NCBI GenBank assembly: GCA_030065315.1 | Contig: JASJDB010000001.1 | Span: 1 to 51,356 of the forward strand | DNA: 51,356 nt | Reading direction: 5' to 3' | Source of the DNA: Xenococcaceae cyanobacterium MO_167.B52 | GTDB taxonomy: Bacteria; Cyanobacteriota; Cyanobacteriia; Cyanobacteriales; Xenococcaceae | Part shown: one piece after another, positions 25,733 to 35,342 of the stretch | Layout of the letters: every line of letters starts with the position of its first letter | Numbering within the stretch: the stretch's first letter is position 1 | The notes under the pieces: model-generated | What the model was told of the DNA's origin: nothing | The model's input: only the letters and a program-made list of their open reading frames with translations | Database searches by the model: none | Program-made: the position numbers and the translations under genes

Positions 25733-27562
25733 ATGGCGCAGCATAAAGAACTAGCCAACAGCATTTTAATTGTTGATGATACAAAAGATAACTTAAATCT
25801 TTTATCGAAGATGCTAGAGGAGAAAGAATATAAAGTAAGGTTGGCAACCAAAGCCAAATTAGCTTTAAAATCTGCCTTGGCTTTTCCACCAGATTTAGTA
25901 CTTTTAGATATTCATATGCCAGAAATTGATGGTTATGAACTGTGTCGTCGCCTAAAACAAGATGCCAAAACCCAAGATATTCCCATTATCTTTATCAGTA
26001 CATCAGGAGAGACATTTAATAAGATAGAAGCTTTTGCAGTAGGAGGAGTAGATTATATTACTAAACCTTTTGATATTGATGAAGTAATCTTGAGAATTGA
26101 AAACCAACTACAATTGCAAGCTGCCAAGCTAGAAATTCAGAAACTTAATCAGGAACTAGAGCAAAGAGTCCAACAGAGGACTATTCAACTACAACAAGAA
26201 ATAGTCAAACGAGAAAAAGCACAAGAAAAACTGTTCCAAATTGCTCTGCAAGATTCTTTAACTAAGCTGCCGAATCGTAATTGGTTTATTGAAAGATTAA
26301 ATCAAGAAATTGAAAAATCCCATCTCCAGCCTGACTACAAGTATGCTGTCTTGTTTTTAGACTGTGATAATTTCAAGATGATCAATGACTCTTTGGGGCA
26401 TATTTTAGGCGATCGCATTTTACAAGAAATTCCCCTCCGTCTTAAACCTTGTCTGATAGAAAATAGTTTTTTAGGACGTTTAGGGGGAGATGAGTTTATT
26501 GTCTTGCTGGCTGAGTTGAAAGATCATCAAGAAGCCATAGCTATGACTACTAAGTTTCAGCAGTGTTTGGCGGATTCTTTTGCCATAGATCAAAGAGATA
26601 TTTTTCTCAATTTTAGTATTGGAATTGTTTTTGGTGATCAAGAGTATCAGCAACCAGAACAATTGTTACGTAATGCTGATCTAGCTATGTATCGCGCTAA
26701 AGAATTGGGCAAGGGTCAGTATCAAATTTATAATCAGCAGATGCACGATCATGCACTCGAAAGACTGCATTTGGAAACAGACCTCAGAATCGGCCTTAAA
26801 AAACAAGAATTTTTCTTAGAATATCAACCAATTATTAGTATCAAGCGATCGCAACTTCGGAGTTTTGAGGCTTTAATTCGTTGGCGACATCCTAAAAAAA
26901 GTCTGATTTCTCCTGGTAATTTTATTCCAGTGGCGGAAGAAACAGGTCTAATTATTCCTTTAGGTTTGTGGGTATTGGAGCAATCCTGTGAGCAACTAAA
27001 AACTTGGCAACAAAATAATACTCATCCTTTGCCAATTAAAATGAATATCAATGTTGCAGTACAGCAGTTTTATCAAAATAATTTGGTTTCAGAAATAGAT
27101 CGTATTTTGGCAAAAACAGAAATTACCCCTGATTGTCTTAACTTAGAAATTACCGAGAGTGCAATTATGCACAACACCGATTTAGCTAGTAAAACCCTGC
27201 AACAACTTAGAGAGCGTCAGATCAAGATTAGTATTGACGACTTTGGTACAGGTTATTCTTCTTTGAGTTATCTTCATCAATTTCCTGTAGATAATCTGAA
27301 AATAGACCGCTCTTTTATCAATCGTATTCAAAATACCAATGAAGAATGCAAAATTGTGGAAGCTATTGTTAATTTAGCTCATCATTTGGATATGACTGTG
27401 ACGGCAGAAGGAATCGAAACTGAGATTCAGCTCAAATATCTTCAGAATTTAGGTTGTGATTATGCCCAAGGATACTATTTTGCCAAACCTCTGGGTACTA
27501 GGGCGATTAATAATTTAGATTTTGTGGCTAATCACAATTTTGTTTTTTCTTGTGACTTATAA
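25733..27562 (+). CDS. Response regulator with GGDEF and EAL domains
   Basis: 609 residues. A receiver domain (1-125, phospho-acceptor Asp59 in LVLLDIHMP) is followed by a coiled coil, a GGDEF domain with intact active site (RLGGDEFIVLLAEL) and an EAL domain. The EAL domain retains FEALIRWRHP, LNLEITESAI, DDFGTGYSSLSYL, LKIDRSFI and AEGIETE, the catalytic residues. It can thus potentially make and break cyclic di-GMP under phosphorelay control. The RxxD feedback site before GGDEF appears absent. The partner kinase is not adjacent. The gene overlaps convergent cobM by 6 bases. Confidence 0.95.
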   Translation: MAQHKELANSILIVDDTKDNLNLLSKMLEEKEYKVRLATKAKLALKSALAFPPDLVLLDIHMPEIDGYELCRRLKQDAKTQDIPIIFISTSGETFNKIEAFAVGGVDYITKPFDIDEVILRIENQLQLQAAKLEIQKLNQELEQRVQQRTIQLQQEIVKREKAQEKLFQIALQDSLTKLPNRNWFIERLNQEIEKSHLQPDYKYAVLFLDCDNFKMINDSLGHILGDRILQEIPLRLKPCLIENSFLGRLGGDEFIVLLAELKDHQEAIAMTTKFQQCLADSFAIDQRDIFLNFSIGIVFGDQEYQQPEQLLRNADLAMYRAKELGKGQYQIYNQQMHDHALERLHLETDLRIGLKKQEFFLEYQPIISIKRSQLRSFEALIRWRHPKKSLISPGNFIPVAEETGLIIPLGLWVLEQSCEQLKTWQQNNTHPLPIKMNINVAVQQFYQNNLVSEIDRILAKTEITPDCLNLEITESAIMHNTDLASKTLQQLRERQIKISIDDFGTGYSSLSYLHQFPVDNLKIDRSFINRIQNTNEECKIVEAIVNLAHHLDMTVTAEGIETEIQLKYLQNLGCDYAQGYYFAKPLGTRAINNLDFVANHNFVFSCDL

Positions 27563-28330
27563 GCTTTTCATTGGTTTACGGAATAAATGGGAATGCTCTG
27601 GGTGATATAAACGAGAACGAGTGTTAGGGAGTTTTCGTAGAGCAGGACTAATAAGATATAAGGTGGTACGAATCAAATTATTTTCTTGGCTCACAGATGC
27701 CATATCTGCTAAATTTACCAGCCAAATTTGTTCGTCTTCCCATCCGATGCGAAAACAAATCGCTACTGGTGTATCTGGGGGATAGTGTTCTAGGAGTTTA
27801 GCTTGAGATTTTTCTACATGACGTGCAGCTAAATAAAGACAAAGACTAGCCTGATGTGCAGCTAAAGATGCTAAATCTTCGGTATCGGGAACACTAGAAG
27901 CTTGACCACTAACGCGGGTTAAGATGATAGTCTGGACAAGCTCTGGTACGGTTAATTCACTCTGTAGTTTGGCAGCAGCAGCTTGGAAAGCACTAATACC
28001 AGGAATTAACTCAAAGGGGATTTCGGCTTCTGAGAGTCGTTTTATTTGTTCTGCGATCGCACTATATAAGGTCAAATCACCAGAATGCAACCGCACTACT
28101 GTTAAATTTTGTCTTACGCGATCGATCATTAAGGGGACTATTTCTTCTAGAGTTTTGTCACCTGTCCGAATTAACTCAGCATCATCACGAACATCTTGTA
28201 AGATTTGCTTGGGTACAAGAGAATCAGCATAGAGAATTACATCGGCTTGACACAAAATACGATAGGCTTTGAGGGTCAGTAATTCAGGATCACCTGGTCC
28301 TGCACCAATAATATATACTTTTGATTTCAT
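27557..28330 (-). CDS. cobM: Precorrin-4 C11-methyltransferase
   Basis: 257 residues, SAM-dependent methyltransferase of cobalamin synthesis (CobM/CbiF). The N-terminal VYIIGAGPGDPELLTLKAYR and GDLTLYSAI with VRLHSGD are diagnostic of tetrapyrrole methylases, and ELIPGISAFQAAAAKL fits the C11 methylase. Length matches. Other cobalamin genes are not nearby. The stop codon is overlapped by the REC-GGDEF-EAL gene. SDR and heptamer repeats lie directly upstream. Confidence 0.93.
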   Translation of the reverse strand: MKSKVYIIGAGPGDPELLTLKAYRILCQADVILYADSLVPKQILQDVRDDAELIRTGDKTLEEIVPLMIDRVRQNLTVVRLHSGDLTLYSAIAEQIKRLSEAEIPFELIPGISAFQAAAAKLQSELTVPELVQTIILTRVSGQASSVPDTEDLASLAAHQASLCLYLAARHVEKSQAKLLEHYPPDTPVAICFRIGWEDEQIWLVNLADMASVSQENNLIRTTLYLISPALRKLPNTRSRLYHPEHSHLFRKPMKSL

Positions 28331-28430
28331 AGTTCATTGTTGATGGTTCATCGTTGATATGCGAAGCGGTATCCTTTAGGATTGTTCACTTTTAAATGTT
28401 CAATGATAAATGTTAAATGTTCAATGATTA
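28331..28430 (+). repeat. Heptamer block with nested small element
   Basis: GTTGATGGTTCATCGTTGA-type repeats are interrupted at 28356-28382 by a CGAAGCGGTATCCTTTAGGA element. CAATGAT/AAATGTT heptamers then run to about 28428. The last codons and stop of lgt are read from the heptamers. Confidence 0.8.
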
Positions 28431-29290
28431 ACGTCTGGTAAACGGCGTTTTAATACATAAAGCCAAATTAAGCCAAAAATGCCCAATGAGATCGCACCTA
28501 AACTAACCACTTGGGCAATTCTGAGAAAGCCCAACATAAGGCTGTCAGTACGTAAAGCCTCGATCCAAAAACGTCCTATGCTATAAGCAATTAAATAAAC
28601 AAAAGTAAGAGTTCCTACTTTCAATTTATTGGGATGTTTTAATCCCCAAAAAAATAGACTAATTAGTAAAATAAATACTCCAATATTCCAAACAGATTCA
28701 TATAAGAAAGTAGGATGAAAATAATCGTAATTCATATACTCTAAAGGTCGATTAGCTGGAGGAATAAAAAGTTTCCAAGGTAAATCAGTAGGTTTACCAA
28801 ATGCTTCAGAATTAAAGAAGTTTCCCCATCTACCGATCGCCTGTCCTAATATAAGAGAAGGTACTACTAAATCGATTAATTGCCAGACAGATACTTTCTT
28901 GATGCGGGCAAAGATAATTGTAGCAATAGTGCCACCAATTATTGCACCATGAATAGCAATTCCTCCTTGCCAAATTGCAATAATATCTTCAGGACGATTT
29001 GCGTATTCTTGCCATTGAAATAGAACATAATAAATTCTAGCGCAAGGAATTGCGCCTATTACTAACCAAATTGTCAAGTCTAGCAATAATTCAGGATCAA
29101 TGTTTCTTAATTTTGCTAAATTCTGAGAAATAGTAATACCAATTAATACAGCAGAAGCAATTAATAATCCATACCATCGTAGAGCGATAAAACCGAAATC
29201 AAAAATAATGGGACCTGGTGACTGAAACTGAAAAGCAAACAACATAGTTAGTTGAGAAATTAAATTTTCTAGTGATAAAAAATAATCCAT
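28421..29290 (-). CDS. lgt: Prolipoprotein diacylglyceryl transferase
   Basis: 289 residues, about seven membrane helices; it attaches diacylglycerol to lipoprotein cysteines. Characteristic segments: [15 protein letters not shown], the Lgt signature [20 protein letters not shown] (Arg/Asn-rich catalytic region) and [12 protein letters not shown] second start at 29245 ([12 protein letters not shown]) matches the usual N-terminus better. The 29290 start would overlap tilS by 22 bases. Neither start has a clear ribosome site. The C-terminal end lies in heptamer repeats. Confidence 0.94.
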   Translation of the reverse strand: MDYFLSLENLISQLTMLFAFQFQSPGPIIFDFGFIALRWYGLLIASAVLIGITISQNLAKLRNIDPELLLDLTIWLVIGAIPCARIYYVLFQWQEYANRPEDIIAIWQGGIAIHGAIIGGTIATIIFARIKKVSVWQLIDLVVPSLILGQAIGRWGNFFNSEAFGKPTDLPWKLFIPPANRPLEYMNYDYFHPTFLYESVWNIGVFILLISLFFWGLKHPNKLKVGTLTFVYLIAYSIGRFWIEALRTDSLMLGFLRIAQVVSLGAISLGIFGLIWLYVLKRRLPDVNH

Positions 29291-30240
29291 TGTCCTGAAA
29301 CTTCTGCGATCGCTTTTCCTGGTAAAGTGGAAGTACGACTTTTGTTAGGAGCAAAAATTAAATTACAAACCGCTTCTACTTCGGCAAAAGTAGGATTTTT
29401 CTGGATAATTTGAGGGAGAAATTGTCTAATAATTCTTCTTTGCAGTGCTAAAGGAACATCTCTAAGAATATAGCGATCTAGTCGATTATCTTGTTGGGCT
29501 TTTACTTTTATTAATAACTCTTGAGCTTGTGTTTCTAAATATTCTACGTCAGCTTTTAATAACTCTGCGGTTTGGGCGATGGAGTTTTCGACTTGAGGAT
29601 TAAAATTATCTTGCAGATAGGGAATTAAATCACCTCTGATGCGATTGCGAGCATATTTCTTATTCTCATTAGCAACGTCTAACCAAATAGGTAACCCGAA
29701 TTGTTGACAAAATTCTAAAGTTTCTCGACGGGTAAAGTCTAAAATAGGACGAATTAATTGAATATCTGGAGTTAAGTCTCTTTGCCAACTCAAAGAACTT
29801 AAACCATCACTTCCCGCACCCCGAATTAAATTGTATAAAAAAGTTTCAGCGCGATCGCTTTTGGTATGACCAGTAACGATATATTTAAAGTTATGTTCTT
29901 TTGCAATTTCTACTAATGCTTGATACCGCCATTTTCTAGCTACTGCTTCTGTTTCTTTTAAATTTTGAGCTACTTTAAGATAAAAGGGTAAGTTGTGATT
30001 TATGGCTACTTCTTCTACATGAGCGGATATTCCAGCATCTGTTAACCAACCATGATCGCAATGAGCTATAGCTAAAGTCCATTGCCATTTAGGCTGTAAA
30101 TCTAATAGTAATTTTGTCAAACATAAAGAGTCTTGTCCTCCTGATAGAGCAATTAAAATTTTAGTTTTTTTAGGTAATAAACTTGTTTTTCTGAGAGTTT
30201 GATGTAATCTAGCGTGAAATATTGTCCATCGGTTTTTCAT
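29269..30240 (-). CDS. tilS: tRNA(Ile)-lysidine synthase
   Basis: 323 residues; it converts the wobble cytidine of tRNA-Ile2 to lysidine so that AUA is read as isoleucine. The ATP-pyrophosphatase P-loop SGGQDS is at residues 33-38, with [20 protein letters not shown] the substrate-binding region. The C-terminal extension is shorter than in E. coli, as in other cyanobacterial versions. It is co-oriented with and overlaps lgt. Confidence 0.95.
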   Translation of the reverse strand: MKNRWTIFHARLHQTLRKTSLLPKKTKILIALSGGQDSLCLTKLLLDLQPKWQWTLAIAHCDHGWLTDAGISAHVEEVAINHNLPFYLKVAQNLKETEAVARKWRYQALVEIAKEHNFKYIVTGHTKSDRAETFLYNLIRGAGSDGLSSLSWQRDLTPDIQLIRPILDFTRRETLEFCQQFGLPIWLDVANENKKYARNRIRGDLIPYLQDNFNPQVENSIAQTAELLKADVEYLETQAQELLIKVKAQQDNRLDRYILRDVPLALQRRIIRQFLPQIIQKNPTFAEVEAVCNLIFAPNKSRTSTLPGKAIAEVSGQWIIFYH

Positions 30241-30506
30241 ATTTAATTTAATATAATCAAATACTCTACCTAATCCTTTTTGTAGGATGTCTGAAAAGGA
30301 TTAAATCTTGTCATTATGTATCATTGTCCCAAAATACTGATGTTTTAGGAGGAGCAAGTTCACACCCTTGCCCTACCTCACATTGACAAGTTACTGTATC
30401 CGTATCCTTACTTTATCCCAAGGTGTATCCTTTTAGGACAAGGATCCATAGGGAGTAAGTTGGGGTAGTTGAAGATGCTTTGACTCTGGTAAATGATAAA
30501 TGAATA

Positions 30507-32540
30507 ATGAGTAAGATTCCCAATCAAAGATGGCATATTGCAGATTCTAAACCCGCAAAAGTAGGTGAAATTAGTTCTAGTACTGGATTATTGCCTATAG
30601 TAAGTCAGGTGCTAGTAAATAGGGGTATTGATAATTCTGATTTGGCGCGTATTCATGTCAATCCAGAATTGGCTGAATTATCCGATCCTTTGACAGAATT
30701 TCCTGACCTCAGTACTAGTGTAGAATTATTAAAAGAAGCGATCGCCATAGAGGATAAGATTGCGATCTGTGGGGATTATGATGCGGATGGTATGACCAGT
30801 ACCGCATTACTGATTAGAGCTTTGAGACATTTAGGCGCAGATGTTGATTATGCTATCCCTAGTCGGATGAAGGATGGTTATGGCATAAATAAGCGTATCG
30901 TTGAGGAATTTGCCAATACGGGAGTGGGTGTAGTTCTCACTGTGGATAATGGCATATCTGCTTATGAGCCGATTTTACACGCTGTAGAGTTGGGCTTGAC
31001 GGTTATTATTACCGATCATCACGATCTCCCCCCAAAACTTCCCCCAGCAGATGCCATACTCAATCCCAAGTTATTAGCAATTGAATCTCCCTATCGGGGT
31101 TTAGCAGGAGTGGGAGTTGCTTATATTTTGGCGATCGCATTAGCCGATAGTTTAGGCAAAATTGAAGGTATAACTAATCAGATTTTAGAACTATTTACTC
31201 TGGGAACGATCGCCGATCTTGCGCCATTAGTCGGAGTAAACCGTCGTTGGTTAAAAAAAGGCTTGCGCCAGCTACCCCATTCAGAATTAGCGGGAGTTAG
31301 AGCCTTGATGCAAGTTGCAGGAGTTAAAACCGAGGAAATTTCTTTATTTAAAAAACTAGATTCTACCCAATTACAACCCGATGATATTGGCTTTAAACTG
31401 GGTCCTAGAATCAATGCCATAGGAAGAATTGGCGACCCCCAATTAGTTATAGAATTACTAACTACAGACAATCCCGATATTGCTTTAGAACGAGCCAAAG
31501 AATGCGAACAAATTAATAGTAAAAGACAATTACTTTGCGAAGAAATCCAGGAAGAAGCCATAACCATAGTTGAAACTAAACCAATTCCCTGGAAAGAATT
31601 AAGGGTATTAGTTGTAATTGGTGAAAACTGGCATCACGGGGTCATTGGAATTGTCGCTTCTCGTTTAGTAGAGCGTTACGGTGTTCCTGTATTTATTGGC
31701 ACTTACGAAGACAAAAAAAAGAGTATTATTCGAGGTTCTGCTAGAGGAATTGAAGAATTTAATATCTTTGAGGCATTAGATTATTGTCGCGATTTATTAG
31801 GAAAATTTGGCGGACACAAAGCAGCAGGAGGATTTAGTTTTAAAGCCAAAAATTTATCAGCCCTAGAACAAAAACTTAGTGAATTTGCCCATCAATGTTT
31901 AAAAATAGAACATCTCAAACCATTAGTAAAAATAGATTCCCAAGCGAAACTCGAACAAATCAATCTCGATCTTTATCAACAAATCGATGATTTACAACCT
32001 TGGGGAATTGGTAATCCTTTTCCTGTTTTCTGGACTCCTAATGTCAGGGTTAAAGAGCAAAAAATGGTCGGGAAAAATCACATAAAACTTACTGTTCAAG
32101 AAATTGAAGCAGAAGTAGAAAAAAAAGCCATTGCATGGCGATGGGGAGAATATTTACCCTTACCTAGAACTCTTGATATTGCTTATAAACTAAAAGAAAA
32201 TACTTGGAATGGCAATACTAATATTGAACTAGAAATTATCGGAGTAAGACTTCCTAAAACTCCTGTTAATAATATGGTTAATAGAGTAAAATCTCAACCA
32301 ACTAATAATCTTAAAAAAGCCCGATTTAGTCATCAAGGTAGAATCTATGCTTGTGTTTTACAAGACTCTCCTGGTGAATTAAGAATACGTAATCAACAGG
32401 GAAAAGTTTTAGCAATTAGTAAAGGCAATAAGTTTGGTTTATTAGGAACAAAAAGGCATAATGCCAAGCAAGTTGATGTTACCCAACCTCATTACTATAA
32501 ATTAATTAAAGCAGCTTTATCAGCCTTGGAGATGAAATGA
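30507..32540 (+). CDS. recJ: Single-stranded-DNA-specific exonuclease RecJ
   Basis: 677 residues, 5'-3' exonuclease of recombination and mismatch repair. The DHH phosphoesterase motifs are GDYDADGMTSTAL (about 89-100) and TDHHDLPPKLP, followed by the DHHA1 domain (KFGGHKAAGGFSF) and an OB fold. The length suits RecJ, with about 90 extra C-terminal residues that look cyanobacteria-specific. It is monocistronic. Confidence 0.96.
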   Translation: MSKIPNQRWHIADSKPAKVGEISSSTGLLPIVSQVLVNRGIDNSDLARIHVNPELAELSDPLTEFPDLSTSVELLKEAIAIEDKIAICGDYDADGMTSTALLIRALRHLGADVDYAIPSRMKDGYGINKRIVEEFANTGVGVVLTVDNGISAYEPILHAVELGLTVIITDHHDLPPKLPPADAILNPKLLAIESPYRGLAGVGVAYILAIALADSLGKIEGITNQILELFTLGTIADLAPLVGVNRRWLKKGLRQLPHSELAGVRALMQVAGVKTEEISLFKKLDSTQLQPDDIGFKLGPRINAIGRIGDPQLVIELLTTDNPDIALERAKECEQINSKRQLLCEEIQEEAITIVETKPIPWKELRVLVVIGENWHHGVIGIVASRLVERYGVPVFIGTYEDKKKSIIRGSARGIEEFNIFEALDYCRDLLGKFGGHKAAGGFSFKAKNLSALEQKLSEFAHQCLKIEHLKPLVKIDSQAKLEQINLDLYQQIDDLQPWGIGNPFPVFWTPNVRVKEQKMVGKNHIKLTVQEIEAEVEKKAIAWRWGEYLPLPRTLDIAYKLKENTWNGNTNIELEIIGVRLPKTPVNNMVNRVKSQPTNNLKKARFSHQGRIYACVLQDSPGELRIRNQQGKVLAISKGNKFGLLGTKRHNAKQVDVTQPHYYKLIKAALSALEMK

Positions 32541-32550
32541 TTTTCATATA

Positions 32551-32677
32551 AGCAGTCGTGCAAAATTAATTACATAGTCAAGAAAGGCAATAGGCAACAG
32601 CCCTAAAGGATTCGCTTCGCATCGGAACAGGCAATCAGGAATTATCAATGTGTAAATAATTATGCCTAAGTAGTTAA
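32551..32677 (-). mobile_element. MITE-like repeat, family R1, copy b (inverted)
   Basis: Same ends as copies at 12730, 33365 and 34984, in opposite orientation to the first. It contains at 32601-32625 a 25-base CCCTAAAGGATTCGCTTCGC element flanked on each side by AACAG, so the smaller element appears inserted into the larger. Confidence 0.78.
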
Positions 32678-32999
32678 TAGATTAAGATTGTAATTAGTTC
32701 TAGTTTTGAGTAGTATTTGCTATGGAAGAAATATTAGAGTTAAAAGAAAAAATACTAAATCACAACTTTGAATCCGCTATCTTGTTGATCGATGAACTAG
32801 AAGCGATAGGAAGACAAGACAAAATTAATATTTTAGAAAGTTTTTTAGTAGTTTTATTAGTGCATTTGGTTAAAATTCAAATTGAACAAAGAATAACTAA
32901 AACTTGGTTAAATTCAATTAGTAATAGTTTATTAGAAATTCAAGATCGTAATAGATTAGGAAAAAAATCCTATTATATTAAGCAAGGAAGTTGGACTGA

Positions 33000-33157
33000 T
33001 ACTAAATCCTGTTTAGATACAACACTTTAAATTTGCGAGAAGTCAGAAGTCAGCCCTAAAGGATTCCCTTCGGTCAAGTCAGAAGTCAGAAGTCAGAAGG
33101 GTTTAAGCTAATTTTATGCTTTAAATTAAAAGTATACTTTGGTAAGCGGATTTAGTA
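33000..33157 (-). mobile_element. MITE-like repeat, family R2, copy c, inside DUF29 gene
   Basis: Ends are the inverted repeats CTAAATCC and GGATTTAG preceded and followed by TA, a pattern typical of IS630/Tc1-type elements. The interior shares AGTATACTTTGGTAAGC and TTTAAAGTGTTGTATCTAAA with two other copies (35189, 41149). AGTCAGA heptamers and a nested 22-base element (33054-33075) occupy its middle. Confidence 0.82.
33036..33102 (+). repeat. AGTCAGA heptamers with inserted 22-bp element
   Basis: Tandem AGTCAGA units are interrupted at 33054-33075 by CCCTAAAGGATTCCCTTCGG-type DNA with AAGTCAG on both sides. Confidence 0.85.
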
Positions 33158-33364
33158 TGAACACTTAATAGATCGGGAATCTAGAGCCTTATTAAAAGCT
33201 TCTAAGGAAATCTTTGGAGGAGTAGAAGTAAAACAATTAAGAAAGAAAATTGACTTCGATAAATTGCGTAATCAAGCAATACAGTTATTAGATTTGACTT
33301 ATTTCAAAGACGCTAAAGAGATTGATGCTATAGTCCAAAAGATAAATCCTGAAATATGATGAAT

Positions 33365-33459
33365 AAGTACTTAGGCATAATTATTTACCTATTGATAATT
33401 CCTGATTGCCTATTTCCTATTCCCTTTCGCGACTATCTAATTAATTTTGCACGACTGCT
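33365..33459 (+). mobile_element. MITE-like repeat, family R1, copy c
   Basis: Same orientation as copy a. It begins just past the end of the DUF29 remnant, so R1 copies bracket the split gene on both sides. Ends match; the interior is short and heptamer-derived. Confidence 0.75.
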
Positions 33460-33502
33460 CAATAGCCTATCATTTTTGAAAATATATCATTTAAGAATTC
33501 AG

Positions 33503-33550
33503 TAGAGTCCTTATATCCGTTAGGATTGGTCAATTGTCAATGATTTTGCG
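33503..33550 (+). repeat. Dispersed repeat R3, copy 1
   Basis: A 48-base stretch starting TAGAGTCCTTAT and including GGTCAATTGTCAAT recurs at 50129-50176 with about 90 percent identity. It lies before the glutaminase gene. Its role is unknown. Confidence 0.75.
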
Positions 33551-33645
33551 TTCGACGAAATGCCACAACAGATAAAACCATCAAAATTAATACTTTCATA
33601 CTTGAATATTGGTACGAAATTTTATGACAAGTAACATCCAAACTA

Positions 33646-34602
33646 ATGTCTAAACTGCAAACATTTCTAGAATTTCTTTATCAAAAATATCAACCTCTCA
33701 AATTTGGCAACTTAGCCAGTTACATTCCCCAGTTAGCTAAAGCTAATCCAGAATGGTTAGCAATTTCTATTGTCAGCACAGATGGAACAGTTGTTGAAAT
33801 TGGAGATTTCCAAGAAAATTTTACGATTCAATCTATTTCCAAAGTATTTCTTTATGGCATGGCATTAGAAGATTGTGGAAGAGAGGCATTATTAGGAAAA
33901 GTTGGGGTAGAACCAACAGGGGATCCTTTTGATTCTGTAATTCGTCTAGATGAAAACTCTAAACATCCTGATAATCCGATGGTAAATGCAGGAGCAATTG
34001 CTACTACCAGTTTGATTAGAGGAAAAGAAACTACAGATCGTCTCAATCGAATCTTAGAAATGTTTCGTCGCTATATGAATCGAGATGTCTTTGTCGATGT
34101 TTCTGTATTCATGTCAGAAAAAGCAACAGGGCATCGAAATCGAGCTTTAGCCAATTTACTACTTAATTTTGGCATCATTGACCATAACATTGAAGAAATT
34201 CTAGATCTTTATTTTCAACAATGTTCCATAGTAGTAAATTGTCATGATTTAGCTATGATGGCAGCGACTTTAGCAAATAGGGGAATTCATCCCATCTCAA
34301 AAGAGCAGGCAGTCCAACCCGATTATGTTAGAGATATTTTGAGTGTAATGTATACTTGTGGGATGTACAATTATGCTGGAGAATGGGCTTATAAAGTAGG
34401 TATTCCTGCTAAAAGTGGAGTTTCTGGTGGAATTATAGGTGTAGTTCCTGGAAAAGCTGGAATTGCAGTTTTTTCACCTTTAATAGATCCACGAGGTAAT
34501 AGCATTAGAGGAGTACGAATATTTGAAGATTTATCTCAAGAGTTTGGGTTTCATTTATTAGATGTATCTATGGGCAGATGCAAATTCCTTGATTGTCTTT
34601 AG
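33646..34602 (+). CDS. glsA: Glutaminase (GlsA type)
   Basis: 318 residues, hydrolyses glutamine to glutamate and ammonia. Beta-lactamase-like fold with active-site SISK (Ser63, Lys66). The conserved stretches [32 protein letters not shown] and [18 protein letters not shown] confirm the family. Length is normal for bacterial glutaminase. Upstream is a repeat-rich stretch with no obvious NtcA site that I can assert. Confidence 0.95.
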   Translation: MSKLQTFLEFLYQKYQPLKFGNLASYIPQLAKANPEWLAISIVSTDGTVVEIGDFQENFTIQSISKVFLYGMALEDCGREALLGKVGVEPTGDPFDSVIRLDENSKHPDNPMVNAGAIATTSLIRGKETTDRLNRILEMFRRYMNRDVFVDVSVFMSEKATGHRNRALANLLLNFGIIDHNIEEILDLYFQQCSIVVNCHDLAMMAATLANRGIHPISKEQAVQPDYVRDILSVMYTCGMYNYAGEWAYKVGIPAKSGVSGGIIGVVPGKAGIAVFSPLIDPRGNSIRGVRIFEDLSQEFGFHLLDVSMGRCKFLDCL

Positions 34603-34688
34603 TCTGAAAATCAAAGAAATCCTTTAGGGCTAATTCCTCATACCTAAACTGCTTCAGCATTTGATGTTTAATAAAGTGTAGCTACTTA

Positions 34689-34871
34689 CTATCTACCAGA
34701 ATTAGTATTATTTCCTAAACACCAACCTAAAAAAGCTAATCCCAGATACCCGATAATAACCCAACTCAAAGTCCCCACAGATTCAACAATACGAATCGGG
34801 ATAAAAACCAAAATGGAAGTTAATATCTGATTACCCAATAAGAGAAATATTGAAATAAAGAAAAAAAGCAT
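34689..34871 (-). CDS. Small membrane protein of unknown function
   Basis: 60 residues with two hydrophobic helices (about 2-24 and 32-53) and a polar tail. A GGAGAT ribosome site precedes the ATG by about 12 bases. The pattern of an N-terminal helix, a proline-bearing IPIRIVESVG loop and a WCLG ending resembles small integral membrane proteins widespread in cyanobacteria. Function is not known. It is isolated, so the call rests on composition and the ribosome site. Confidence 0.6.
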   Translation of the reverse strand: MLFFFISIFLLLGNQILTSILVFIPIRIVESVGTLSWVIIGYLGLAFLGWCLGNNTNSGR

Positions 34872-34983
34872 CTAATTTTAAATATCTCCTGTTAAATGTG
34901 TTGCTAATATAGTTGTTGATTCTACCACTGTTAGCTTAATCGTTGGTCAAGGGTTGCTGCTCCGCAGGCTATTGGCTCTCTTA

Positions 34984-35150
34984 AGTAGTTGTGCAACACG
35001 GCGATTAGAGATGCTCCCTAGCCGGGAGCCTCTCTCGCCATCAAAATTAATTACATAGTTGGGAGAGGGAACAAGCAATAGCCCTAAAGGATTCGCTTCG
35101 CATCGCAATAGAAGGGTATCTAATGTGTAAATAATTATGCTTAGGTACTT
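34984..35150 (-). mobile_element. MITE-like repeat, family R1, copy d, with two nested insertions
   Basis: Inverted relative to copy a and sharing with it a unique interior (TTAGATACCCTTCTATT). The right end is broken by a 46-base hairpin-forming insertion at 34997-35042. A 25-base element (35081-35105) with CAATA on both sides lies in the interior. Confidence 0.78.
34997..35042. repeat. 46-bp hairpin insertion in R1 copy d
   Basis: GGCGATTAGAGATGCTCCC-loop-GGGAGCCTCTCTCGCC folds into a long hairpin. It interrupts the conserved GTGCAAAATTAATT end of R1 copy d, leaving AA at both borders. Confidence 0.75.
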
Positions 35151-35188
35151 AGCCCATTATTTTAGTCAGCGGGGAAATTCTCAGTTTA

Positions 35189-35317
35189 TACTAAATCCGC
35201 TTACCAAAGTATACTTTTAGTTTAAAGCGTAGAATTAGCTTAAACCTTTCTGAATTGTAAATTCTGCATTCTAAATTCCCACAAATTTAAAGTGTTGTAT
35301 CTAAACAGGATTTAGTA
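35189..35317 (+). mobile_element. MITE-like repeat, family R2, copy a
   Basis: 129 bases bounded by TA-CTAAATCC and GGATTTAG-TA. It shares CGCTTACCAAAGTATAC and GTGTTGTATCTAAACAG with copies b and c. It is located downstream of the ATP-grasp gene, ending 25 bases from its stop codon. Confidence 0.82.
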
Positions 35318-35342
35318 TTATTTGTGGTTTCTTTACTGGGCA

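Larger units (their letters stand above)
32722..33359 (+). pseudogene. DUF29-family protein gene split by a transposon-like element
   Basis: The upstream part (32722-32999) encodes LILDELEAIGRQDKIN-like DUF29 sequence, including the VLLVHLVKIQIEQR helix. It then runs into element R2 copy c and stops at 33030 after non-family residues. The downstream part (33159-33359) reads EHLIDRESRALLKASKEIFGG to INPEI and a stop. Removing 33001-33155 restores one frame. DUF29 proteins are common cyanobacterial proteins of unknown function. This is a disrupted gene rather than a short one. Confidence 0.85.
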
